Source: Planctomycetota bacterium
Lineage (GTDB): Bacteria > Planctomycetota > Planctomycetia > Isosphaerales > Isosphaeraceae
Reading direction: 5' to 3'
NCBI GenBank assembly: GCA_021778575.1
Contig: JAJYCH010000201.1
Location: forward strand, 1 to 7,736
Length of the DNA stretch: 7,736 nt
Under the pieces are notes generated by a model. That model saw nothing but the letters and a program-made list of their open reading frames with translations. It ran no database searches and was not told the DNA's origin. How positions within the stretch are numbered: the stretch's first letter is position 1; each line of letters begins with the position of its first letter. The translations under genes and the position numbers were made by a program. This document shows positions 1 through 6,887 of the stretch, piece by piece.

Positions 1-374
1 GACTCCGGGTTGGGGGTCAGGGGGAAGGTGCGCGCCACGGGGCCGGAACGCAGCCAGATAGCCGCCAAAATGATCGTCGATTGCTTATTAGTCAATGTCC
101 GAGAGTCGGATGAAATATCCGGGCTAGGTCGGGCTTTTTCTCGGAATGGCACTTTGCCTTAAATCGAGTTTCTACTGCTCGAGTTTGACCGCAGCCTGAA
201 ATAGGGTGCGATTTTTTCGCAAACCGATCCCGCCAATCCCACATCGCTGAAAATCGCAATACAATAGCACTTGTTGTAACGCTTTGCGTCGATCTCCGTG
301 ACCATCCGGCAAGCTTGTCGGAATTGATCTGGCTAATCTGTGAGCGTTGCGGTCCTTCTTTGGGAGGGAGCGTG
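1..374. other. No supportable gene; hairpin-rich non-coding stretch
   Basis: Reading frames here are short and show no family I recognise on either strand. One plus-strand frame is open from base 1 to a TAA near 160 and could be the tail of an upstream gene, but its translation looks uninformative. Several short inverted repeats are visible: TCCGA/TCGGA at 98-102 and 106-110, TGCGATTTT/AAAATCGCA at 207-215 and 250-258, and TACAA/TTGTA at 260-264 and 274-278. The left end of the IS66 remnant should lie between about 270 and 375, but I cannot find a matching terminal repeat at the other side, so the boundary stays open. Confidence 0.5.
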
Positions 375-768
375 ATGGACTCAAACGTGCGTCGACAGTT
401 CCCGGCAGATCTGGCTCGGGGGCGGAGCCGGCTTCAGGCCTGTCGGAAAAAACAGAAGTCGGGTGGCCGGATTCCTCAAGATCTCTGGGGTATGGCCGTT
501 GGGCTTGCTCGAACTCATGGGGTCAGTCGCATCGCCTCGGCTTTGGGCCTCCATTTGTTGCGGCTTGCGGAAGCGGGTTGAGACGGCCGTTGCCGGACTT
601 CGATCGGACAATCCTTCGTTTATCGAACTTCCTTGGCCAAACGGGGTCGGCAAGCAGTACCGGATCGAGCTGGACAATGGCGCCTGGGCGACCATCCGGG
701 TCCATCTGGTGGGCGATGACGCGGCCGATGTCGAAGCTCTTTCTCGCCGCTTTGGGGACGGTCCGTGA
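375..768 (+). pseudogene. tnpA: IS66 tnpA (first ORF), frameshifted
   Basis: This is the small accessory ORF that precedes tnpB in IS66 elements. The start ATG at 375 follows a purine-rich GGAGG at 363-367 with seven bases between. The first part reads as a basic segment (residues such as RLQACRKKQKSGGRIP) followed by an HTH-like stretch (GLARTHGVSRIASALGLH). That frame then ends at a TGA at 579-581. The expected continuation, RKRVETAVAG and then FIELPWPNG, lies in the next frame and runs to the TGA at 766-768. The family pattern of a two-tyrosine segment followed by LKKRVE suggests that one extra base was gained around 556-563. The product would be truncated before its C-terminal domain, so the gene is non-functional unless a programmed shift occurs, for which I see no slippery heptamer. 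Confidence 0.8.
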
Positions 769-971
769 TGCTCCAGGTCATGCCTCAGATGAAGATCCTG
801 GTGGCCATCGAGCCGGTCGATTTCCGGCGCGTCGGCCGACCGGCGGCCGGTAAGCCCGATGACTTGATCTCAACTGGACTTTTGCATGATCGCGGTTGGC
901 CTGGTTCACCGGAACCCATATCCACAGTCGCGTCGGTCTTGAGGAAACGGTCGGCGAAGTCTGATCTTTGC
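768..971 (+). pseudogene. tnpB: IS66 tnpB, only the N-terminus left
   Basis: The ATG at 768 overlaps the tnpA stop (TGATG). The first 20 or so codons, containing LVAIEPVDFR, match the start of IS66 TnpB, which normally continues with a glycine-containing segment and runs for about 110-120 residues. Here the similarity stops at about base 830. The following 140 bases (831-971) are open in the same frame but show neither the FVFRNR segment nor the FWLC-type segment of TnpB. A deletion or replacement has therefore removed most of the gene. The open frame runs directly into tnpC, so a fused TnpB-TnpC product is formally possible, but it would lack the TnpB core. Confidence 0.75.
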
Positions 972-2063
972 ATGAGTCCGAGCCGGATGTCACGGACGCT
1001 GGAGTTGATCGAAGTGGACGGCAAGCAACTGGACGATGTCCTGCGTCGCGACGACCAACCGCTCGACGAACAGGAAAGCCTCCTGATCCGTCGGGTCTTC
1101 GAGTCGTATGCGTACGTGTCTGACCTCGTGCAGGACAAGAATACCTCGATTCGCCGGCTCCGCGAGCTGTTCCTCGGGTCGCGGACCGATAAGTCCGATG
1201 CGGTGACAGGCCAAAAGACCCGGAAGCACAGGGCTGAACCACCGGCTCAAACCGGTGCCGATCGTGGCAAACAGGCGAGCGACGCATCGACGGAATCGGA
1301 GGCGACGGCGACCGCCAAGGGTCACGGCCGCAACGGTTCCGAGGCTTACCGGGGCGGCTCGTGGATCGATGTTTCACATCCCTCCCTCACCGTCGACGAC
1401 GCCCGTCCGGCCTGCGATGAGGGCGCCGGCTACGACAAACCTCCTGGCGTGCTTGTTCGGATCAACGGTCAGCCGCTGTCGGCGAAGATCTATCAGCTCG
1501 AAAAGTTGCGTTGTCACTCATGTGGCCAGGTCTTCACCGAGACGGCCCCTGACGCGGCCGGCGAGCAAAAGTATGACGCCTCGGCCGGCAACATGATCGG
1601 CCTCCTGAAGTACGGCAACGGTCTTACGTTCCATGGCCTCCAGGCCGAACTCGGTGTTCCGCTGCCGGCCTTGACCCAGTGAGACATCGTCAAGGCTGTC
1701 GCGGTGGACATCAAGCCCGTCTTTGATGAGTTGATCCGCCAGGCGGCCCAGGGCGAGGTGCTCTACAACGACGACACCACGGTCAAGATCCTCGAACTGA
1801 TGGGAGATCAAGACCGGCAAGAAACAGCGGAAAATGAGGACATCGCCGATCACCGCAAGGGCCTGTTCACTTCGGCCGTGGAGGCTCTCGGCGATGGTCA
1901 CCGGGACACGCTCATTTTCAGCGGCCGCCGGCCTGCGGGCGAGAACCGGGCGGAGGTCCTCAAGCATCGCGCTCAGTGGTTGCCGCCACCGTTACCGCCG
2001 TTTAACCGCAATCCACCACAGAATCGACAGGTTCTCGTATTGACGATTTCGAGCCCCAAGTAA
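972..2063 (+). pseudogene. tnpC: IS66 transposase tnpC, nonsense mutation and 3' truncation
   Basis: This is the DDE transposase of the element, normally a little over 500 residues. From ATG 972 the reading shows the helical N-terminal region (LIRRVFESYAYVSDLVQDK, then LRELFLGSRTDKSD), a basic linker, and the zinc-finger region ending in LRCHSCGQVFTE. It is followed by GLLKYGNGLTFHGLQAELG and a TGA at 1680-1682. The same frame continues after the TGA with DIVKAV, the catalytic-domain start LYNDDTT (first Asp, about 1770-1775) and RKGLFTSAVEA, then SGRRPAGEN. The TGA replaces the family's tryptophan in QWDIV, a likely TGG to TGA change. The first cysteine of the first CxxC is an arginine (CGT at 1404-1406). 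Similarity ends near 1985, so the later catalytic Asp and Glu are missing; codons from there to the TAA at 2061-2063 are not IS66. Confidence 0.88.
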
Positions 2064-2114
2064 ATTGATCAAAAGCTGGCGTGCACCCAGAGAGACATCC
2101 GGTCGCACTTCGGC

Positions 2115-2144
2115 TTGTTTTTGGCCTGCTCGTTTTGGTATGAA
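2115..2144 (+). promoter_or_regulatory. Candidate sigma70-type promoter for ahcY
   Basis: TTGTTT at 2115-2120 and TATGAA at 2139-2144 are separated by 18 bases. A TG dinucleotide at 2136-2137 gives an extended -10 arrangement. This AT-richer patch is about 65 bases upstream of the SAH riboswitch, where a promoter for the regulated transcript is expected. The match to consensus is modest, and alternatives exist within a few bases, such as TTGGCC at 2121 with AATAAT at 2143. Start-site data would be needed to choose between them. Confidence 0.3.
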
Positions 2145-2153
2145 TAATTCTAA

Positions 2154-2175
2154 TCGGGAAATGGTTCATTCCCGA
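2154..2175. repeat. Inverted repeat between promoter region and riboswitch
   Basis: TCGGGAA at 2154-2160 is perfectly complementary to TTCCCGA at 2169-2175, leaving an eight-base loop. There is no T run after it, so it is unlikely to be an intrinsic terminator. It could be a 5' stabilising hairpin of the ahcY transcript or a protein-binding operator. Nothing else in the window shares the arms. Confidence 0.45.
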
Positions 2176-2207
2176 CAGCTTGTCGCCAGTTGACGAGCCA
2201 ACACCAT

Positions 2208-2288
2208 CTCATCGAGGGGCGCTGCGACGGTACGCATTGGCGTTCCTGCCAGGCTCGATGGGCGGAAGAGATCAGTTCAACGGCGCCC
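2208..2288 (+). promoter_or_regulatory. S-adenosylhomocysteine (SAH) riboswitch
   Basis: The SAH riboswitch aptamer is an RNA that binds S-adenosylhomocysteine and, in the known cases, raises expression of the downstream recycling genes. P1 is formed by 2208-2216 with 2254-2262 (CATCGAG with CTCGATG, plus one G-U and one C-G pair). P2 is formed by GG and ACGC (2229-2235) with GCGT and CC (2240-2246), across a T-T mismatch. The diagnostic pseudoknot pairs GGGCGC at 2217-2222 with GCGCCC at 2283-2288. The conserved segments GCGCTGCGAC, GCCAGGCTCG and TTCAACGGCGC are all present in order. From memory, the Ralstonia solanacearum aptamer has GAGCGC/GCGCUC at the pseudoknot, so the change here is compensatory. 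A clear P4 hairpin between P1 and the pseudoknot is not visible. The position directly before ahcY fits the known role. Confidence 0.93.
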
Positions 2289-2300
2289 GTTCATGGTTTC

Positions 2301-2305
2301 AGGAG
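2301..2305 (+). promoter_or_regulatory. Shine-Dalgarno site that sets the ahcY start
   Basis: AGGAG lies nine bases before the GTG at 2315 and 12 bases after the riboswitch pseudoknot. No comparable site precedes the in-frame TTG at 2180, which lies upstream of the riboswitch. This site therefore decides the start codon. Bases 2300-2305 can also pair with TTCCTG at 2243-2248 in the riboswitch (five Watson-Crick pairs and one G-U), which suggests how ligand binding could control its accessibility. Confidence 0.8.
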
Positions 2306-2314
2306 ACTTTGAAC

Positions 2315-3748
<1,434 letters not shown>

Positions 3749-3760
3749 TCGGATTTCTCG

Positions 3761-3789
3761 GGCGGCAGGGGACCATGTCCTCTGCCGCC
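3761..3789 (+). terminator. Hairpin after ahcY, probable transcription terminator
   Basis: GGCGGCAGGGGA (3761-3772) pairs with TCCTCTGCCGCC (3778-3789) to give a 12-bp stem with one G-U pair and a five-base loop. It begins 12 bases after the ahcY stop codon. There is no T tract behind it on the plus strand. It therefore resembles the U-poor terminator hairpins of GC-rich bacteria, or a 3' stabilising hairpin, rather than a textbook intrinsic terminator. Confidence 0.6.
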
Positions 3790-4223
3790 ACGGGTTCCCC
3801 GATTGACAGAGATGATTCGAGCCGATCGAGAGCAGGATAGGCAAATCAGCTGCTTTGGTTAGACCGGAACGGCAGGTTGATCCCACGTCTCGGCGAAGTT
3901 TTGTCGAGTGAACGTCCATTGTCCATGTCTCAGGTCGTCTTCTCGACCTACCCCTCCTTGGTCTTGGTGGCGATGCTCCTGGCGGTCTCCGCGGCTGCTT
4001 TCGTGGGGGTTTCAAACAGCTTGGTCGTTGATCGGCCATCGGTGCCGATCTTGCCGTATCGTGTCATCATTTCACGATTCTTGTTTGAGATCTCCCAGAA
4101 CTTGTTCTAGGTCCCTTTGGTGAACTCGAAATAACGCAGAGTTGTCTCGGCTTCCGCCGTTTTCGGTGCGGCAGCGAATGCCTATCGTGTCATCCCATTT
4201 TCCCAATACCAGTCAATGTCCTT

Positions 4224-4267
4224 GCCATCAAACGGCCTGACTCCCGCCATCAAACGGCCCGACTCCC
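4224..4267. repeat. 22-bp tandem duplication
   Basis: The unit GCCATCAAACGGCC followed by TGACTCCC (4224-4245) is repeated immediately as GCCATCAAACGGCC followed by CGACTCCC (4246-4267). The copies differ only at 4238 (T) versus 4260 (C). Because 22 is not a multiple of three, the duplication breaks the minus-strand reading frame. Removing one copy restores a continuous frame from GVGPFDG into KDIDWYWENG. Confidence 0.9.
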
Positions 4268-4308
4268 GACTCCAGAGCGTCGGCCAGCGCCGACAGGTAT
4301 TCGCCCGA

Positions 4309-4329
4309 GGGGAACAGTGACTGTTCCCC
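4309..4329. repeat. Near-perfect 21-bp palindrome
   Basis: The arms GGGGAACAGT (4309-4318) and ACTGTTCCCC (4320-4329) are perfectly complementary around a single central G. The element sits inside the minus-strand pseudogene, where it reads through as part of GEQSLFPSGE. It could be a mobile REP-like palindrome, an operator, or a bidirectional hairpin. No second copy occurs in the window. Confidence 0.8.
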
Positions 4330-4513
4330 GCTTCCATCGTGAATGGTATCGGAGGCCCGAACCGCGTCGGGCAATTCCACGTCGTGGATCGATTTGGATG
4401 TTTCGATGCGAAAATTGGGAGCATGGTCCCACAATTAACCGTAATTCTGAATTCGTGATGACTTGGTCGCTTGTGCCGTGCTGCTGCGAATGGGCCTGTG
4501 CAAGTCGGGTTGG

Positions 4514-4531
4514 ACGAGCGTTACTGCTCGT
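4514..4531. repeat. Short inverted repeat upstream of the lyase gene
   Basis: ACGAGC (4514-4519) and GCTCGT (4526-4531) pair perfectly across a six-base loop, about 100 bases upstream of the lyase start. The surrounding 195 bases (4435-4629) contain no gene or promoter that I can support. A role in controlling the lyase is possible but unproven. Confidence 0.35.
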
Positions 4532-4614
4532 TGCCGGCCAGAGTCTCTGATTGTTTGGAGTGGATCATTTTGTGTTCTCCCGTGCGATACTCAATTACCA
4601 TTCTACCAGCAACC

Positions 4615-4621
4615 AGGGGAG
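4615..4621 (+). promoter_or_regulatory. Ribosome binding site deciding the lyase start
   Basis: AGGGGAG ends eight bases before the ATG at 4630. The open frame extends a further 53 codons upstream to 4471, but no such site precedes that start. The residues added there are not signal-peptide-like, whereas the protein from 4630 starts directly with a good signal peptide. Confidence 0.75.
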
Positions 4622-4629
4622 ACTTTGTG

Positions 4630-6504
4630 ATGGCATCGCGATCGATCGGATATTGGTCAGGACGCCTCTGCGTCGTTCTGATTGTCATGATCTTGATCAC
4701 CGACCGGTCAAGCTCGTCAGCCCTGGCTCAGAAACAACTGGAAACGCTTGGGCGAGGAGTCGTCGCCATCCGTCGCGACACCAGGAGCGTGTTCGTTGGC
4801 TGGCGACTTCTTCGTACTGATCCGGCCGAGGTTGCGTTTCATCTCTACCGCCAATCGGCCAATCAACCCGCCCAGAGAGTGAATCTCGAACCGATCACCC
4901 GTGCGACCCACTACGTCGATTCCATTGCCGAGACCAGCGCGGCTCTCACCTATTTCGTTCGCCCCGTGATCGATGGACGCGAGCGGGATGCCTCCGGTTC
5001 CTTCACGCTTTCCGCAACCGTCGGGGTCCAACCTTACCTGACGGTCCCGCTCCAGACTTTGCCCGGCCATACTCCCAACGACGCATCCGTCGGCGACCTT
5101 GATGGTGACGGTGAATATGAAATTATCTTGAAACAGGTGATGCATGAGCGTGATAATTCACAAGCCGGGATGACCGGGCAGACCAAGCTCGAAGCGTACA
5201 AGCTGGACGGTCGATTTCTCTGGCGAATTGATCTGGGGAAGAATATTCGCGAGGGGGCTCATTACACTCAGTTTCTCGTCTACGACTTTGACGGTGACGG
5301 CAAGTCCGAGCTGATTTGCAAGACCGCCGATGGAACGGTTGACGGCACCGGCGTTGCGATCGGCGATCTGTCCGCCGACCATCGCAATTCTGCCGGCTTC
5401 ATTCTGGAAGGGCCGGAGTTTCTCACGGTCTTCGAGGGAGTGACCGGTAAGGCGTTGGCCACCGCGGATTACGACCCGCCCCGGGGCCGGGTGGCTGACT
5501 GGGGAGACGACCGAGGGAATCGCGTCGATCGCTTTCTGGGAGCGGTCGCCTATCTCGACGGCAAGCGGCCGAGCGTGATCATGTGCCGAGGTTACTATAC
5601 ACGGACGGTCCTGGCCGCCTGGAACTGGCGCGACGGCAAGCTTTCCCCGGTCTGGACGTTCGATAGTGACGACGGGACGCCCGGAAATCGTGATTATCGC
5701 GGTCAAGGAAATCACAACTTGCGCGTTGGTGATATTGACCAGGACGGCAAGGATGAAATCGTGTACGGAGCCTGTGCCGTTGATGACAACGGTCGAGGTC
5801 TCTACTCCACCGGTCTCGGTCACGGCGATGCCATTCATCTTTCGGACATTGATCCGGATCGACCGGGCCTGGAGGTCTTCGACATTCACGAGCGACCTCG
5901 CCACGGCAATGGAGTGGAGTTTCGCGAGGCGAAAACCGGCGCTTTGATCTGGGGAAAGTCGTCGCCCGATGTTGGCCGAGGAGTCGCGTTCGACATCGAC
6001 CCGCGCCATCGGGGTTACGAGATCTGGGCCTCGGGCCAGGGGCTGAACGGAGTCTGGAACGTGAAGGGAGAAACGATTTCCGAGCGGAAGCCTCGATCCT
6101 GTAACTTCGGTGTCTGGTGGGATGGCGACCTGCTTCGCGAGTTGCTGGATAGCAACCGAATTACCAAATGGAACTGGATGGATTCGACCGAGACCAACCT
6201 GGTCACCGCCCGCGACTGCACCTCGAACAACTCGACGAAATCGACCCCGTGCCTTTGCGCGGATATCCTGGGCGATTGGCGCGAGGAAGTCATCTGGAGG
6301 ACGACCGATGGCAAGGAACTGCGGATCTATTCCACGACGATTCCCACCGACCATCGACTGACGACGCTGATGCATGACAGCGACTATCGATTGAGCGTGG
6401 CCTATCAGAATGTTGGCTACAACCAGCCAACCCAGACCGGATTTTACCTCGGCGACGGAATGATCGAACCAACCCGGCCCGAGGCTCCGAAGGCGAAGGA
6501 TTGA
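4630..6504 (+). CDS. Secreted rhamnogalacturonan lyase, polysaccharide lyase family 11
   Basis: PL11 enzymes cleave the rhamnose-galacturonic acid backbone of pectin's rhamnogalacturonan I by beta-elimination and need calcium. The 624-residue product starts with a signal peptide: basic and serine-rich to residue 12, hydrophobic LCVVLIVMILI (13-23), and a probable cleavage after ALA at 31-33. A small beta domain follows (GRGVVAIRRD, then VFVGWRLL). Next comes the PL11 beta-propeller, marked by repeated acidic calcium-binding loops: DLDGDGEYE from 156, DFDGDGKSE from 219, DIDQDGKDE from 368, DIDPDRPGLE from 406, DIDPRHRGYE from 455 and DILGDWREE from 545. Other family segments include GHGDAIH, NFGVWWDGD and RLTTLMHD. 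The length suits YesW/YesX-type enzymes and there is no extra carbohydrate-binding module. No pectin transporter or regulator lies nearby, so it appears to be an isolated gene. The true substrate is inferred from the family. Confidence 0.95.
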   Translation: MASRSIGYWSGRLCVVLIVMILITDRSSSSALAQKQLETLGRGVVAIRRDTRSVFVGWRLLRTDPAEVAFHLYRQSANQPAQRVNLEPITRATHYVDSIAETSAALTYFVRPVIDGRERDASGSFTLSATVGVQPYLTVPLQTLPGHTPNDASVGDLDGDGEYEIILKQVMHERDNSQAGMTGQTKLEAYKLDGRFLWRIDLGKNIREGAHYTQFLVYDFDGDGKSELICKTADGTVDGTGVAIGDLSADHRNSAGFILEGPEFLTVFEGVTGKALATADYDPPRGRVADWGDDRGNRVDRFLGAVAYLDGKRPSVIMCRGYYTRTVLAAWNWRDGKLSPVWTFDSDDGTPGNRDYRGQGNHNLRVGDIDQDGKDEIVYGACAVDDNGRGLYSTGLGHGDAIHLSDIDPDRPGLEVFDIHERPRHGNGVEFREAKTGALIWGKSSPDVGRGVAFDIDPRHRGYEIWASGQGLNGVWNVKGETISERKPRSCNFGVWWDGDLLRELLDSNRITKWNWMDSTETNLVTARDCTSNNSTKSTPCLCADILGDWREEVIWRTTDGKELRIYSTTIPTDHRLTTLMHDSDYRLSVAYQNVGYNQPTQTGFYLGDGMIEPTRPEAPKAKD

Positions 6505-6510
6505 GGTCAA

Positions 6511-6717
6511 TCAGGTTGATTCTGGTGTGTTATCCGCGTTTCGTTCGAGGAACGCACGGCAACTGGCGACCGGCTGTCGCGGATATTTGTCGAAGCGCGA
6601 GTCGGTCAGCGAATGTTCGCAAAGCAAGAATCGCGACCCCTTGCCCGAGATCACCTCGCGCATCCGGCAACAAATCTCACAAAGACTGGGTGGATTCGGC
6701 CAGAAGTTCGTCGGCAT
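6511..6717 (-). CDS. Small Cys-rich protein, possible zinc-binding knuckle
   Basis: From the ATG at 6715-6717 this encodes 68 residues. Four cysteines form the pattern CxxC (C13, C16), C33 and C53, which could hold one zinc ion; C17 lies next to the first pair. Between them are REVISGKGSRFLLC and a proline-rich stretch, KYPRQPV, ahead of the last Cys. It resembles, from memory, a short uncharacterised protein seen in planctomycetes, but I cannot name a family. Codon third positions look coding on this strand. The start is uncertain: a GTG at 6748-6750 would add 11 residues, and neither start has a strong ribosome site. It converges on the lyase gene with six bases between stop codons, so the two transcripts probably overlap. 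Confidence 0.68.
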   Translation of the reverse strand: MPTNFWPNPPSLCEICCRMREVISGKGSRFLLCEHSLTDSRFDKYPRQPVASCRAFLERNADNTPEST

Positions 6718-6862
6718 CGGAAACTCGCAAGAGTTAAGTCGGGCGTGCACTCAGCGCGGAACAATTGAACCGTCTGGTCTAGAACGGACGAACGTTCCAA
6801 CGTAGATTAAACGGAAGACGGTGACCAGGGACGAAATGGTGCCGAGCGTCTGGATTCGTGGA

Positions 6863-6881
6863 AATCCTTTGATCAAGGGTT
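6863..6881 (+). promoter_or_regulatory. Hairpin covering the ribosome binding site of the hydrolase gene
   Basis: Bases 6863-6869 (AATCCTT) can pair with 6875-6881 (AAGGGTT) across a five-base loop, giving six Watson-Crick pairs and one G-U pair. The 3' arm contains AAGGG, the only Shine-Dalgarno-like site before the ATG at 6888. The structure could lower or regulate initiation. The stem is short and may be fortuitous. Confidence 0.35.
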
Positions 6882-6887
6882 ACAGGC

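Larger units (their letters stand above)
375..1985 (+). mobile_element. Decayed IS66-family insertion sequence
   Basis: Three consecutive remnants in the order tnpA-tnpB-tnpC identify an IS66-family element. All three carry disabling damage: a frameshift in tnpA, loss of nearly all of tnpB, and a nonsense codon plus loss of the 3' half in tnpC. The overlap of the tnpA stop with the tnpB ATG at 766-770 is the usual coupled arrangement of the family. Recognisable IS66 similarity ends near 1985. No matching terminal inverted repeats or target-site duplication could be found by eye, which fits a deletion that removed the right end. The element cannot move by itself. The start given is the first tnpA codon, not the true left end of the element. 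Confidence 0.88.
3930..4434 (-). pseudogene. WGR-domain protein, multiply disrupted
   Basis: Read on the minus strand, the C-terminal part is a WGR domain. It has LRYFEFTKGT, then NKFWEISNKNREMMTRYGKIGTDG in the place of the family's FWEI...RYGRIGTDG, then KAAAETARSIATKTKEG and VEKTT before a TGA (3930-3932). WGR domains bind nucleic acid in PARP-like proteins and also occur alone in many bacteria. The frame is interrupted by TAG codons at 4182-4184, 4107-4109 (where the family usually has Ser) and 3948-3950 (where it usually has Tyr, as in KGYVEK). A 22-bp duplication (4224-4267) shifts the frame upstream. With one copy removed, a 76-residue N-terminal segment from a TTG at 4432-4434, containing SGEYLSALADALESG and ending DIDWYWENGMTR, joins the WGR frame. 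I do not recognise that segment. It has coding-like third positions, but it may belong to a separate gene. Confidence 0.75.

Noticed and set aside
556..581. Programmed frameshift in tnpA
   Set aside because: No slippery heptamer or downstream structure is evident, and the other two genes of the element are also broken, so plain decay is more likely.
1986..2114. Second transposase fragment joined to the IS66 remnant
   Set aside because: A minus-strand reading (RQYENLSILWWIAVKRR) is suggestive of a protein tail but too short to assign to any family.
3877..4110. Plus-strand frame with a hydrophobic stretch that looks like a small membrane protein
   Set aside because: The minus strand of the same bases encodes a recognisable WGR domain, so the hydrophobic reading is a by-product of that sequence.
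5158..6510. Long minus-strand open frame opposite the lyase gene
   Set aside because: Its translation has no recognisable features and follows from codon bias of the intact PL11 gene on the plus strand.
6509..6521. AATCA/TGATT mini-hairpin between the convergent stops as a bidirectional terminator
   Set aside because: Only five AT-rich pairs with a three-base loop and no T run; too weak to call.
6501..6737. Plus-strand 78-codon frame overlapping the lyase stop
   Set aside because: It has no ribosome site and no pattern of note; the minus-strand Cys-rich frame is the better gene candidate.
6782..6797. GAACG/CGTTC inverted repeat between the divergent genes
   Set aside because: Five base pairs with a six-base loop is expected by chance at this composition.
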